64,000 nt of DNA from Lysinibacillus fusiformis (GCA_030027265.1 JASENG010000005.1:181368-245367), one strand, 5' to 3'; counted from the stretch's first letter, positions 26,603-35,428 are shown. Numbers and translations are program-made. The notes: a model not told the origin generated them from the sequence alone.

Positions 26603-27418
26603 TCAATCAATCAATTTTATTTTGTAGTTTTGCATCGATTTCAGGTCACCTTCATATATCAACTGCCCAGATTGAATGAGGGAACGAACCCGATATTCGA
26701 TCCAAGCATCTGATAAGGTGCACGGCGATTCCCCAAATACTTCACCAACAAGTCTTGTTGCATTTATAGATCCCCGACTGTTCTGTTCTTTGTGAATCCT
26801 TCTAGCACACTCTAAAATAAGGGGATCTTCTATATTTTCTGGTACATGAATGATTTTTCCTTGTCGCCAAATACGAAAGTAACTTTTGCTATTCAGTAAT
26901 ACCTCTCCATCATGTTCAAATTGGCTTCTCATTTCATTAGTGATTGGACGAATAGCATTCTTATAAAATAGTTTAAGGAACTTCAAATTACATTCACCTG
27001 TATGACGAATGTCTAAGCGATATTCCTTATTCTTCTTGTAATCATGCATCGCTTTAAACGAATTTACTAAACCTAACTCAATTTGTTTTCCTTTCAATAA
27101 AAAACAGCAGATTCGAAGACCTATTTGCTCTGCAGCATTCTCGCAGGTCCAAATTGTCACTTTGTCCCCATCTTTTATTTCCAACAATTCATATAGTCCT
27201 TGCTCATAAAACTTTCGATCTTCTTCCAAGTAATTCCACTTCGTTTGAAATGAGGACTCCAACCAAGAAAAATAATGATTCAAGCCGTTATTTGTATGTA
27301 TATTACTGATCGGACCTACCGAAAAATCTACCGGGAATCCGATAACTTGATGTCCTTTATCTCCAAAGCTTAGTTTTAAACTGGCTATTGCTGTTGCTCC
27401 AAATACTATATGTATCAC
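26603..27418 (-). CDS. DUF1835/DUF3658 protein
   Basis: 271 residues, GTG start after GGTGAGGTG. The N-terminal MIHIVFGATAIASLKLSFGD and VIGFPVDFSVGPISNI are diagnostic of DUF1835. The C-terminal third with NATRLVGEVFGESPCTLSDAWIEYRVRSLIQSG resembles DUF3658. The family is common as one or several copies in Bacillales and of unknown function. It is the first of a same-strand row with the peptidase and the SDR-like gene. Confidence 0.8.
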   Translation of the reverse strand: MIHIVFGATAIASLKLSFGDKGHQVIGFPVDFSVGPISNIHTNNGLNHYFSWLESSFQTKWNYLEEDRKFYEQGLYELLEIKDGDKVTIWTCENAAEQIGLRICCFLLKGKQIELGLVNSFKAMHDYKKNKEYRLDIRHTGECNLKFLKLFYKNAIRPITNEMRSQFEHDGEVLLNSKSYFRIWRQGKIIHVPENIEDPLILECARRIHKEQNSRGSINATRLVGEVFGESPCTLSDAWIEYRVRSLIQSGQLIYEGDLKSMQNYKIKLID

Positions 27419-27510
27419 GCAAACACCTCACCTTTTTAATTCTTGTGATAGTGATAAAATTCTATAAAAAAAACCAATACCCTTTATTTGGCATCGCTAT
27501 AATTTGCAAA

Positions 27511-27545
27511 AAAATACAACCTCCCCTTCAAAAAAGGAAGGTTGC
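27511..27545 (-). terminator. Terminator of the queCDE-transporter operon
   Basis: AACCTTCC and GGGGAGGTT-type arms pair on the minus strand and are followed by TATTTTTTT. It lies 6 bp after the transporter stop. Confidence 0.75.
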
Positions 27546-27550
27546 TTCAT

Positions 27551-28090
27551 TTACCCTGTAATCATATCTTTCTCTTTCATTCCATGTATCTGATTTAAAA
27601 TAAGTGCACCGAACATTTGAATGACAGTTTTTACGATTACTTGCCCTACAATGGCAGCTGGCACTGCTTCCCATGGCAGGAAGCCTGCTCCAAGCGGACT
27701 TAAGCCAACGATGACAAAAACTGCAGAATCCAGCAATCCTCCAACAAGACCACTATAAAATACCCGCCAAGCCATTGGCAATTTCAGTCGTGTATAGATT
27801 TCCGTATCTGCTGATTCTGCAAGTAAAAATGATAGTGCGGATGCTGCTACAATCATTAATGTGTCGCCTATTGAATAAGAAACGACTGCAGATAACAATA
27901 ATGCTATGAAAATAAATAAATAGGTTTTTCTTCTTCCGAATTTGTTTTGCACAAGATCCCTGAAGATGAAGGTTGCTCCTACAAACAGTGTCCCCATCGG
28001 CACAATAAATATGCCAAATTCCAATGGAGCAAAGCGCGCCGTCACTACGTTGGCAATAACAATCGATAATAAATAACATAAAATTCTCAT
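27551..28090 (-). CDS. VUT-family queuosine-precursor transporter (YhhQ type)
   Basis: 179 residues, six hydrophobic segments. The opening ANVVTARFAPLEFGIFIVPMG and GATFIFRDLVQNKFGRR near residues 37-53 match the DUF165/YhhQ family. E. coli YhhQ imports preQ0 and preQ1. The gene follows queE by 33 bp in the riboswitch-controlled queCDE operon, so salvage and synthesis are controlled together. GAGGAGAGACC precedes ATG 28090. It is probably a symporter of preQ1 or a related base. Confidence 0.85.
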   Translation of the reverse strand: MRILCYLLSIVIANVVTARFAPLEFGIFIVPMGTLFVGATFIFRDLVQNKFGRRKTYLFIFIALLLSAVVSYSIGDTLMIVAASALSFLLAESADTEIYTRLKLPMAWRVFYSGLVGGLLDSAVFVIVGLSPLGAGFLPWEAVPAAIVGQVIVKTVIQMFGALILNQIHGMKEKDMITG

Positions 28091-28123
28091 TGGTCTCTCC
28101 TCAACTAGTTTCGATTTTTCTAG

Positions 28124-28852
28124 CTAAACGCCTCTTTTATTTCCCCAAACAAGTGTATGGAGTTGAGGCAATACTCGAACATTCCGCAATTTTTCGTCTT
28201 CTACTACTTTGTCAATTAACGTTTCGTATTTCCCCAGCAAATGATCAATTAATTGCTTATTATCGCTCTCCGCAATATCATCATTACCGACTTGAAGATA
28301 AAAAGGAATGGCAGGATATCTGAGATGCAAATCCTTTGCATACTCATAATCTTCTTGATTAAAGACAACGACTTTTAATGAAACATGCTGACTGCTGTTT
28401 CGATTTTTTAGCTTTTCTATGATATCTGTAAGCATTGAATAATTTGTAGCCATTCCTGAACTCGGGGGTTTTGGCGAAATTGTTAACTCATCGATTTCAT
28501 ACAGCCATTCCTGCCATTTACTCCCCTGTGTCTCAACTGCGATTTGAATCTCGTTCTCTTTCAATATCTTGATGAGCAGTTCCAGATTCCGCAGGAGGAC
28601 AGGATTTCCCCCCGAAATCGTCACAAAGGAAAAACCTTCGCCTCCAAGACGCTTTAAATCAGCCCAAATTTCTTCAGCGGTCATTTGAGCAATTTGATGT
28701 TTCCCACTGCCATCCCATGTGAATGCAGAGTCACACCAAGAACAGGAATAATCACAACCAGCCGTCCGCACAAACATCGTTTTCTGTCCTACGACCATGC
28801 CTTCCCCTTGGATGGTCGGTCCAAAAATCTCGATAACGGGAATTTTAATCAA
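28124..28852 (-). CDS. queE: 7-carboxy-7-deazaguanine synthase QueE
   Basis: 242 residues, matching the usual Bacillus length. The radical-SAM cluster is CDYSCSWCD near residues 32-40, the SAM-binding TISGGNPVLL near 76-85, and the end is QLHTLVWGNKRGV. It converts 6-carboxy-tetrahydropterin to CDG in the preQ1 pathway. I chose TTG 28852, overlapping the queD stop by 8 bp, because GGGAGTGGA lies just upstream and residues then match QueE's N-terminus ([17 protein letters not shown]); an in-frame ATG at 28936 adds a non-homologous stretch. Confidence 0.92.
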   Translation of the reverse strand: MIKIPVIEIFGPTIQGEGMVVGQKTMFVRTAGCDYSCSWCDSAFTWDGSGKHQIAQMTAEEIWADLKRLGGEGFSFVTISGGNPVLLRNLELLIKILKENEIQIAVETQGSKWQEWLYEIDELTISPKPPSSGMATNYSMLTDIIEKLKNRNSSQHVSLKVVVFNQEDYEYAKDLHLRYPAIPFYLQVGNDDIAESDNKQLIDHLLGKYETLIDKVVEDEKLRNVRVLPQLHTLVWGNKRGV

Positions 28853-29318
28853 CTTCCATCCACTCCCGTCTTGCTTCAGCATAACTTGTTGGTGTTTCGT
28901 ACAGGCGAACAAATTCAACCCGCAACCCGTTCGCATTTTGTTCGTGAAGAAGAGCCTCGTTCAACTTTTCATATATCCATACCACAATATTTTCTGCCGT
29001 CGTATTCATCAATGGCAGCGTTTCATTTAAATAACGGTGATCTAGATTAACTTCAATTTGTTGTTTCCAAATTTTTTTAATCTCGCTAAAATCAATGACT
29101 AGCCCACGTTTATCCGAATAGCCGCTTATCCCCAAAATCGCACGGTATGTATGGCCATGCAAACTTTTACATTTCCCTTCATAGTCATGCAAGTGATGGG
29201 CTGCATCAAAGGTAAATTCTTTACTTACGAGTACACGCTTAGAATGGTATTTCAAATGATTGCGCTGGATATCTAAATCTATTTTCTGGAGTTTCTCGAC
29301 AATGTGAAATTCACCCAT
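28845..29318 (-). CDS. queD: 6-carboxytetrahydropterin synthase QueD
   Basis: 157 residues. The zinc histidines are in [10 protein letters not shown] near residues 37-46 and [12 protein letters not shown] near 51-62, and the catalytic region contains VIDFSEIKK. It converts 7,8-dihydroneopterin triphosphate to CPH4. The ATG overlaps the queC stop by 8 bp and has AAAGGAG upstream. The queC-queD-queE order with short overlaps indicates one transcript controlled by the preQ1 riboswitch at about 30040. Confidence 0.92.
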   Translation of the reverse strand: MGEFHIVEKLQKIDLDIQRNHLKYHSKRVLVSKEFTFDAAHHLHDYEGKCKSLHGHTYRAILGISGYSDKRGLVIDFSEIKKIWKQQIEVNLDHRYLNETLPLMNTTAENIVVWIYEKLNEALLHEQNANGLRVEFVRLYETPTSYAEARREWMEVD

Positions 29319-29982
29319 GTCTTAAAGACTCCTTTGTAGAGTTTAAATATTCATCCAGCCCTTTTTGACGTAGTTTACAAGAAGGACATTCCCCACAACC
29401 ATCTGCAATTATGCCATTGTAGCAGGTTAATGTGCGTTCTCGAACAAAATCAAGAGCACAAAGTTCATCGGCAAGTTCCCAAGTTTGCGCCTTATTCAGC
29501 CACATCAAGGGTGTATCAATGACAAAGGTCTCGTCCATTGATAAATTCAGCGTAACGTTTAAAGATTTAATAAAAATGTCTCGACAATCCGGATATCCGC
29601 TAAAATCTGTTTCACAAACCCCTGTCACGATATGTTTTGCTCCTACTTGACTCGCTAAAACACCCGCAAATGACATAAACAGCAAATTGCGGCCAGGTAC
29701 AAAAGTTGAAGGCAGCTCACCATCATTTCCGTCCTTTACTTCGATGTCATCACGTGTCAGTGCATTCGGCGCTAATTGATTTAAGAGCGACATATCCAAA
29801 ATATGATGCTTCACACCAAGTTCGTTAGCAATCTCCTTTGCACATTCGATTTCAAGACGATGCCTTTGACCATAATCAAATGTCACTGCCTCAACCTCCG
29901 AGAAACGTTCCTTTGCCCAAAACAGACAAGTCGTACTATCCTGACCGCCACTAAACACAACAATTGCTTTTTCCTGATTCAT
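29311..29982 (-). CDS. queC: 7-cyano-7-deazaguanine synthase QueC
   Basis: 223 residues. The PP-loop ATP motif [13 protein letters not shown] lies near residues 8-20, and the zinc site near the C-terminus is [13 protein letters not shown]. It converts CDG to preQ0 with ATP and ammonia. AGGGAG precedes ATG 29982. It is the first gene after the preQ1 riboswitch and terminator at 30004-30070. Confidence 0.93.
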   Translation of the reverse strand: MNQEKAIVVFSGGQDSTTCLFWAKERFSEVEAVTFDYGQRHRLEIECAKEIANELGVKHHILDMSLLNQLAPNALTRDDIEVKDGNDGELPSTFVPGRNLLFMSFAGVLASQVGAKHIVTGVCETDFSGYPDCRDIFIKSLNVTLNLSMDETFVIDTPLMWLNKAQTWELADELCALDFVRERTLTCYNGIIADGCGECPSCKLRQKGLDEYLNSTKESLRHG

Positions 29983-30003
29983 CTATAAAATCTCCCTTTA
30001 ATG

Positions 30004-30087
30004 AAAAAACAGCATTCTAAGAGAAATGCTGTTTCTTCTTAGTTTTTTTAAGAGGGTAGCTAAAACCTCTTCCTTCCTAAAGAAGGA
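30004..30087 (-). promoter_or_regulatory. preQ1-I riboswitch and terminator upstream of queC
   Basis: On the minus strand AGAGGTTTTAGCTACCCTCT with the A-rich tail TTAAAAAAACTA (30070-30040) is a class I preQ1 aptamer: P1 AGAGG/CCCTCT, and the tail can form the pseudoknot. A terminator follows: AACAGCATT/AATGCTGTT then T6 (30034-30004). CTAAGA in the aptamer tail is complementary to TCTTAG in the terminator loop, a plausible antiterminator. A hairpin TCCTTC/GAAGGA (30087-30071) abuts the aptamer without a gap. preQ1 binding should favour termination. Confidence 0.9.
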
Positions 30088-30098
30088 CTATGAAATTA

Positions 30099-30599
30099 TT
30101 ATCGGTTATCCACTTTTTCTGGATTTAAATCATGATTCATTAAACGGTAATTTGCCATCTCTTCATATTTCGTTCCAGGCTTTCCGTAGTTGCACCATGG
30201 GTCAATCGAAATCCCTCCGCGAGGCGTGAATTTCCCCCAAACTTCAATATATCTTGGGTCCAGTAATTCAATTAAATCGTTCATGATGATATTCACGCAA
30301 TCTTCATGGAAATCTCCATGGTTTCTAAAACTAAATAAATACAGCTTCAGTGATTTGCTTTCTACAATTTTCTTATCCGGAATGTATGATATGTACATTG
30401 TCGCAAAATCAGGTTGACCTGTGATTGGACAAAGACTCGTAAACTCTGGGCAATTAAACTTTACAAAATAATCGCGGTTCGAATGAAGACTATCTACAGC
30501 CTCCAACACTTCCGGTGCATAATCAGATGGATACTGAGTGTTTTGGTTTCCTAATAATTTTAAATCGTTTAAGCCTTCTTCATTTTTTCGGCCAGACAT
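30099..30599 (-). CDS. queF: NADPH-dependent 7-cyano-7-deazaguanine reductase QueF
   Basis: 166 residues, the size of B. subtilis QueF. The catalytic Cys is in [18 protein letters not shown] near residues 50-67, and the [13 protein letters not shown] block near 91-103 with E/H residues binds substrate. It reduces preQ0 to preQ1. I chose ATG 30599 with CAAGGAGG upstream; a longer frame to 30638 has no ribosome site. It is transcribed from its own preQ1 riboswitch, separately from queCDE. Confidence 0.92.
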   Translation of the reverse strand: MSGRKNEEGLNDLKLLGNQNTQYPSDYAPEVLEAVDSLHSNRDYFVKFNCPEFTSLCPITGQPDFATMYISYIPDKKIVESKSLKLYLFSFRNHGDFHEDCVNIIMNDLIELLDPRYIEVWGKFTPRGGISIDPWCNYGKPGTKYEEMANYRLMNHDLNPEKVDNR

Positions 30600-30679
30600 A
30601 AAAAAACCTCCTTGAAAATGTTTCCCAACACTGTTCAAGAGAGGCTTACCGACTCACATTATAAAAAATATGAAAAAAC

Positions 30680-30779
30680 AAAAAAAGCCATATCCGTGTT
30701 ATGGACATGGCGTAATGTCATGTTTCCATAGTTTTTTATAGAGGGTATCAGCTATGAACCTCTCCCGAAATCGTTCGGG
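30680..30779 (-). promoter_or_regulatory. preQ1-I riboswitch and terminator upstream of queF
   Basis: AGAGGTTCATAGCTGATACC then CTCTATAAAAAACTA (30763-30729, minus) matches the class I preQ1 consensus. The terminator is GCCATGTCC/GGATATGGC followed by seven T (30711-30680), and TATGGAAACATG after the aptamer can pair with CATGTCCATA in the terminator as an antiterminator. CCCGAA/TTCGGG (30779-30764) forms a hairpin directly abutting the aptamer. Confidence 0.9.
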
Positions 30780-30886
30780 CATTTTATTCTTCATCATATT
30801 AATGAAAAAACATACTAAAGTCAACAGGTTTTTCCAAAATTATTTGGGTCAGGGTATATTGGAATTGTTATCAATCTTTAAAAACT

Positions 30887-31810
30887 CTACAACATGATTC
30901 TTTTGAATTCTTCAATAAATGCATCATAATGAAGCTTGACGGCAATTTTTGTCTTCCCTCTTTTACTTGTTGGACGATAGTCAATATAAGACATGCCCTT
31001 TGCCTCTGTACCTTCAATTACAGTTGCATCATAATATATGTAATCAACAAGGCTGGGATTCTTGACAACCATAATTGTCAGAAGATCATGCATAGGTGCA
31101 CCAGGAATACCTGGTACAGATTTCTTGTAAAAATCAAAGTAATATTTGAATATAGGATCTAACATAAAGGAATAGAAATTTCCTCCATTTTCAGAGACAG
31201 CATCCACGATATCCTGAGTTATTACCGCATGTTGGGTGACGTTTAACGGAGTGATAGTTAAGTTATGTGCATAATTCAAAACAAAATTAGATGAAGTCGG
31301 GTCCCCATAGAAATTTGCCTCCGCCAGGGCAGATGCGTTCCCTGGAACAAAAAATGCTCCTCCCATTACGTAAAAGGAATTTACCATTTTTATTTGATCA
31401 GGGAATATTGTAAATACAGTTGCTAGAGTAGTAGAACGGCCAGTATCTACAATAATAAGCTCATGTTTATATTTTTCGATTATGGAGCGAATGGTATCAA
31501 AAGGGTAAACCTGAAATTGAAAATTATTTGGCGGTTGTATTGGACCAATACCGTTCTTTCCGTGAATTTCTGGATAATAGATCATAACTTCCTCTTTTAC
31601 TGGCATAGAAGCACCGGGAATAACAGGAATGTCACTCCTACCTGCTAATTCCAACAAATAAGCAGCATTAGCTGTAGCCTGATCTTTTGAGACATTCCCG
31701 TAACTCGCTACAATACCAACCAATTCAATTTCAGGATCTAGTATGCAATACATAATGGCCAATGAATCATCAATACCAGGATCACAAAATAGAAGAATTT
31801 TCTTTGTCAA
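30887..31810 (-). CDS. Inosine-uridine-type nucleoside hydrolase
   Basis: 307 residues. The calcium-binding aspartate cluster DPGIDDSLAI lies near residues 9-18 (the family consensus DTDPGxDD starts one residue earlier but the first Asp is Cys here: CDPGIDD), with NAAYLLEL, VMGGAFFVPGNASALAEAN and APMHDLLTI later. These enzymes cleave N-glycosidic bonds of nucleosides to free base plus ribose. TTG 31810 follows GAGAGGGGG; the longest frame starts at 31882 without a site. It may supply purine bases near the queuosine genes, but it has its own transcription unit. Confidence 0.75.
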   Translation of the reverse strand: MTKKILLFCDPGIDDSLAIMYCILDPEIELVGIVASYGNVSKDQATANAAYLLELAGRSDIPVIPGASMPVKEEVMIYYPEIHGKNGIGPIQPPNNFQFQVYPFDTIRSIIEKYKHELIIVDTGRSTTLATVFTIFPDQIKMVNSFYVMGGAFFVPGNASALAEANFYGDPTSSNFVLNYAHNLTITPLNVTQHAVITQDIVDAVSENGGNFYSFMLDPIFKYYFDFYKKSVPGIPGAPMHDLLTIMVVKNPSLVDYIYYDATVIEGTEAKGMSYIDYRPTSKRGKTKIAVKLHYDAFIEEFKRIML

Positions 31811-32092
31811 AGTTAGCCCCCTCTCTATCCCATATATATTCCAACTTTCTTGAACCATTCCTAAAGTATGGTGAAAAATCACTAAATTTACATTTAATGT
31901 AAAAATAAGTTATTCTTAGATAATAATTTATCGCTTTCAACCCAACATAATTCTTTGTTGAACGGGAAAACTATCATTAATAAAAGTAACGGACTGAAGG
32001 AATTTACCAGTGGGAAATCGAGAGTCTAAACGGTTTGTGCCGGTAGTTTTTCCAAAATTTCTTCGTCTAATTGAAATTTCAAGGAGATAAAA

Positions 32093-33055
32093 ATGAATCA
32101 AAAAAATCATATTTACTTTTTAGTGGTTTCAAGTTTATTATTGTACACATTGAGTTTTTCTCCCCTCTTTATGGCAGTTGCGCAAGCCTCCAATGATCAG
32201 GAAGTTATCCCCACTTCTAAAGAGGCAACTAAAGTGGATTTATATAATAAAATCCAATCCTATAGTGAACAGCATAATTCACAGCCCATTGATGCAAAAA
32301 TTGATCCCATTTGGAAAGCGATACCAGGCTATAATGGGCTGGAAATAAATGTAGAAGCCAGCTATAAAAAGATGAAGAAATACGGGAAATTTGATGAAAA
32401 AAAGATTGTTTTCAAGGAAATTCCACCAAAAGTCAGCTTAGAAGATTTAGAGGTCCAACCGATTTATAGAGGCAATCCAGAAAAACCAATGGTCGCGTTC
32501 TTAATTAATGTGGCTTGGGGAAATGAATATATCCCTAAAATTCTTGAAGTTTTAAAACAGCATAATACAAAAGCAACCTTCTTCTTGGATGGAAGTTGGA
32601 CAAATAAAAATCCAGATGTTGCCAAACAGATTAAAGATGCTGGACATGAAATCGGAAATCATGCTTATAGCCACCCAGATCTCCAAAAACGCTCTATGGC
32701 TGAAACGCAGGAGGAATTAAAAAAGACGAATGATGTCATTGAACAAACCTTGGGCATAAAACCAAAATGGTTTGCTCCTCCAAGTGGAAGTTTTAATGAC
32801 ACAACAGTCAAAGTGGCGGACCAGCTCAACATGAAAACCATTCTATGGACGGTCGATACGGTAGATTGGAAAAAACCTGCGCCTTCTGAGATGGTTAATC
32901 GAGTTGTCTCTAAAATAGAGAACGGAGCAATGGTTCTCATGCATCCAACAGAGCCTGTCGCTGAGGGAATTGATGCCATGATTTCAGAAATAAAAGAAAA
33001 AGGATATCAACTTGGTACAGTTACCGAGCTGATGGATGAAAAACGGATAAAATAA
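32093..33055 (+). CDS. ylxY: YlxY-like polysaccharide deacetylase homologue
   Basis: 320 residues with an N-terminal signal/anchor and a C-terminal NodB-fold domain. Motif 2 is intact (EIGNHAYSHPDL near residues 187-198), motif 3 WFAPPSG and motif 5 HPT are present. Motif 1, normally TFDDG, reads VAFLINVAWGNEYIP near residues 134-148, so the catalytic/metal Asp is lacking. This matches B. subtilis YlxY, a sporulation-associated member. It is probably a non-classical or inactive deacetylase acting on peptidoglycan. ATG 32093 follows AAGGAG. Confidence 0.8.
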   Translation: MNQKNHIYFLVVSSLLLYTLSFSPLFMAVAQASNDQEVIPTSKEATKVDLYNKIQSYSEQHNSQPIDAKIDPIWKAIPGYNGLEINVEASYKKMKKYGKFDEKKIVFKEIPPKVSLEDLEVQPIYRGNPEKPMVAFLINVAWGNEYIPKILEVLKQHNTKATFFLDGSWTNKNPDVAKQIKDAGHEIGNHAYSHPDLQKRSMAETQEELKKTNDVIEQTLGIKPKWFAPPSGSFNDTTVKVADQLNMKTILWTVDTVDWKKPAPSEMVNRVVSKIENGAMVLMHPTEPVAEGIDAMISEIKEKGYQLGTVTELMDEKRIK

Positions 33056-33061
33056 ATGCTA

Positions 33062-33093
33062 AAAAATCACCTCTTATCAAGGAGGTGATTTTT
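33062..33093 (+). terminator. Terminator after ylxY
   Basis: AAAAATCACCTC and GAGGTGATTTTT pair around TTATCAAG; the stem is perfect and ends in T5. It may also work on the minus strand. Confidence 0.85.
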
Positions 33094-33200
33094 ATCTCGT
33101 TTGTTGTTTTGACCATACAAAAAGGAAGTAGTTTCTTTTCAATTATCCAAAAATAGATTATACTTGACTGACAATCCTATTCCATAAGGAGGAATTTCCT

Positions 33201-33392
33201 ATGACTGAGAATCATCAATCTGATGCCCCAAAGAAAAAAAGTCTGCAAGAGTTAGTAAAGCAGCAGCTTGAAAATAAAAAGAACCAATCTAATGGCGGTA
33301 AAGGGAAAATGAAAACTGACCTTTCCAGCCAAAAAATGAAAAGTCAGCAAACGAAAAAAGCTAGCAATACTCGCAGAAAAATGGGTGTCTAA
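33201..33392 (+). CDS. Small basic hypothetical protein
   Basis: 63 residues with a GGAGGAA site before ATG 33201. The composition is very basic and Gln/Ser-rich (KKKSLQELVKQQLENKKNQ, KASNTRRKMGV), probably disordered and able to bind nucleic acid. The stop codon overlaps the ywbE start by one base (TAATG), so it is coupled to ywbE. It is a small companion of the YwbE operon; the function is not known. Confidence 0.7.
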   Translation: MTENHQSDAPKKKSLQELVKQQLENKKNQSNGGKGKMKTDLSSQKMKSQQTKKASNTRRKMGV

Positions 33393-33589
33393 TGAACGGC
33401 CAAAATCGGAAAGATGTATTACCTGGTAGTACTGTTGATATTGTTTTAAAGAAGGATCAAAAAACAGGCACTCTTACCAGAGGCATTGTAAAAGATCTTC
33501 TTACTAAATCACCCACTCATCCCCATGGCATAAAAGTTAGACTAATTGATGGTCAAATTGGACGAGTTCAAAAGATACATTCTAATTAA
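33392..33589 (+). CDS. ywbE: YwbE family (DUF2196) protein
   Basis: 65 residues. The whole protein is a small beta fold: GSTVDIVLKKDQKTGTLTRGIVKDLLT near residues 12-38, then HGIKVRLIDGQIGRVQKI. The KKDQ.TG.L..G.V.D.LT pattern with PHGIKVRL is characteristic of DUF2196/YwbE. It is probably an RNA- or ribosome-associated beta protein, but this is not known. It is coupled to the upstream basic protein and ends at a terminator. Confidence 0.85.
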   Translation: MNGQNRKDVLPGSTVDIVLKKDQKTGTLTRGIVKDLLTKSPTHPHGIKVRLIDGQIGRVQKIHSN

Positions 33590-33598
33590 TAGCACACG

Positions 33599-33641
33599 AA
33601 AAAGCATTCAAATGATATTTCAATTCATGAATGCTTTTTTG
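33599..33641 (+). terminator. Terminator after ywbE
   Basis: AAAAGCATTCA and TGAATGCTTTT pair around a loop of 19-20 nt and are followed by a T-run on the plus strand. Confidence 0.8.
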
Positions 33642-33855
33642 TTCAACTTATTTGGAGTTACACACTAGTTTCTACTATTATATAGAAGAAACTCATATAA
33701 AAATTTTAAAAAATTTTTACTTTTTGAAAAATTCGCATCCTATTTTAGTTAGAAGCGAAATAATATGGGGATAATTCACTACTCTCAAGATTGTTAGATA
33801 CTTAATATTTCTAGCTTCAATATCATTAAGTTTACATAATAAAATTATATCCACC

Positions 33856-34563
33856 TTAACATCTTACATACTTTCGTTTAAATCCAAGTCTCCCTCGCTC
33901 AAGATCCTTATGAATATTTGCGGATATATCCACTATACTACTTTTTTTCTTTTCCCGTTTAATTTCAACCTTCCCTATTTCCTCAGCAATTTGAATAGCC
34001 TTATCATGGACAGGTAAAAATGAAATTGCGGCTGTATATACAAAATTGCACATGGAGGATTTTGTTCGTTCGGGAGAATCATGAATCGTTTCTTTGATTT
34101 GGTCTAACATGGCAGAGATTTTGCTTGGATCAAATTCATGGTCAGGGCGATTACCAAAGAGCCAGCAGTAACAGCTCCACCCTGCTGACATTCTAAGTTC
34201 TTCGCCACTAGCAATCCACTTATCTGAAACTTGTTGTGCAATATTTGTTTCAGCCAATGTTACTGCAACTACATAGTCTGACAGCATATAAAAATAAGCC
34301 CCATCAATCCAGCGTTCAAAATCCTCCTCTGTCATAATCTTAGGGTCCGCAATAACGCCTGCAAAATACATGGCATCATAGTTACCCGTTTCGTATAGTT
34401 GCTCTGCTAAAGGCTGATTATTCTTGATTTTTTTAGCGATAGGTTTCATGGCACCCGTTGCCACACCAAATACTGGTTCATGAGCTCCATTACCCATGTA
34501 CATCTTTTTCATTCGTTCTTTACCGAGGAGTTCCAGTTCCTCCATAACCGTTTCGAAATCCAT
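33856..34563 (-). CDS. DNA alkylation repair family protein (AlkD-like)
   Basis: About 235 residues, all helical HEAT-like. VFGVATGAMKPIAKKIKNNQ, YDAMYFAGVIADP and ISFLPVHDKAIQIAEEIGKVEIKREKK are hallmarks of the DNA alkylation repair family that includes AlkC/AlkD. AlkD glycosylases excise cationic N3- and N7-alkyl purines without base flipping. This member is close to a branch of Firmicutes proteins of less certain activity. The ATG at 34563 has GGAGG 11 nt upstream; a GTG at 34572 is too close to it. It stands alone. Confidence 0.7.
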   Translation of the reverse strand: MDFETVMEELELLGKERMKKMYMGNGAHEPVFGVATGAMKPIAKKIKNNQPLAEQLYETGNYDAMYFAGVIADPKIMTEEDFERWIDGAYFYMLSDYVVAVTLAETNIAQQVSDKWIASGEELRMSAGWSCYCWLFGNRPDHEFDPSKISAMLDQIKETIHDSPERTKSSMCNFVYTAAISFLPVHDKAIQIAEEIGKVEIKREKKKSSIVDISANIHKDLERGRLGFKRKYVRC

Positions 34564-34614
34564 TTTTTGCACTTCCTCCCCATTTAACAGGTGAATCTAT
34601 TTACAGCATAAATC

Positions 34615-34644
34615 AAAAAAGAGCTGAAAGAAATACAGCCCTTT
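34615..34644 (-). terminator. Terminator of the VOC gene
   Basis: AAAGGGCTG and CAGCTCTTTTTT pair on the minus strand around TATTTCTTT. It lies 20 bp past the stop at 34665. Confidence 0.8.
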
Positions 34645-34664
34645 ACGATGAATGCAACTTTGTT

Positions 34665-35090
34665 CTAACCTTCTATAATAGTAGAAATTTGCCATATAAC
34701 ACCGAATTTATCCTTCACTTGCCCATATGAAGGGCTCCAAGCCGTTTCTTGAATTGGCATAATTTCTTCTCCGCCTTCACGAAGCTTTCCATAAACTTCT
34801 TTAGACTTTTCCACATCATCAAGAAGGATGGCTACATCGACTTGAGATCCTGTCTCATATGGTTGTCCAGGGAAAGTATCAGATAGCATTAAAAATGTAT
34901 TATTAATTCTTAATTGTGCATGGATTACGCGATTTTTTGCTTCTTCAGGCAGTGGGTAATCAGGGTTTTCAGGCATTTCCCCATACGTTTGAACCCCTAA
35001 ATTTTCTGCTTCTAAAGCTTCTTCGTAAAATTTTACAGCTTCTAACCCATTGCCATTCATTCTTAAATAAGCATGTACACCTAAAATCAT
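34665..35090 (-). CDS. PhnB-like VOC protein
   Basis: 141 residues, starting MILGVHAYLRMNGNGLEAVKFYEEAL, the PhnB/YjdN-type glyoxalase-fold opening. GEMPENPDYPLPEEAKNRVIHAQLRI and the end WSPSYGQVKDKFGVIWQIS follow the same family (SYG..xDKFGVxW). PhnB-like proteins are VOC members of unclear substrate; some bind small phosphonates or are dioxygenase-like. ATG 35090 has GAAGAGGTG upstream, so the longer frame to 35111 is unlikely. It is a single gene with its own terminator. Confidence 0.82.
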   Translation of the reverse strand: MILGVHAYLRMNGNGLEAVKFYEEALEAENLGVQTYGEMPENPDYPLPEEAKNRVIHAQLRINNTFLMLSDTFPGQPYETGSQVDVAILLDDVEKSKEVYGKLREGGEEIMPIQETAWSPSYGQVKDKFGVIWQISTIIEG

Positions 35091-35246
35091 TAAATACACC
35101 TCTTCTTTCAAATTAATAAAACATAATTTTGAAATTCTTCTACTTCTTACATGTAGATTACCACAAATATCATGCCCATTTTTACTTTTTTTAATTAACT
35201 TAATAAAAAACGTATAAGAACTTGAACACGAGCTATACTATTAAAG

Positions 35247-35428
35247 ATTTCACTTCGACTCCAATGATTGGGAGGGTTAACCCGATGGATGGGATTCATT
35301 GTTTTCATTGAAGAACATTAACTCCTATAAGCTAGAGCATGTTATGCGAAAGCGAGGCAGTGTGTCGTGGATAACATAACGCAAGTGTAATCAAAACCCG
35401 GAATTTATTCCGGGTTTTTAATTTTTTA
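35247..35428 (+). ncRNA. Candidate orphan small RNA or leader with terminator
   Basis: A 180-bp stretch between two minus-strand genes ends in a perfect terminator (ACCCGGAA/TTCCGGGT, 35396-35415, then T-rich). About 150 bp upstream, CGTATAA (35211-35217) and TATACTA (35234-35240) are spaced 16 bp, resembling a forespore sigma promoter. Inside, GTTATG at 35341 pairs with CATAAC at 35374-35379 to form a closed stem, and a short frame of 8 codons starts at 35285. No protein gene follows in this direction. I recognise no Rfam family. Confidence 0.45.

Noticed and set aside
30039..30763. A single long riboswitch for all que genes
   Set aside because: Two complete aptamers, each with its own terminator, are present, one before queF and one before queC.
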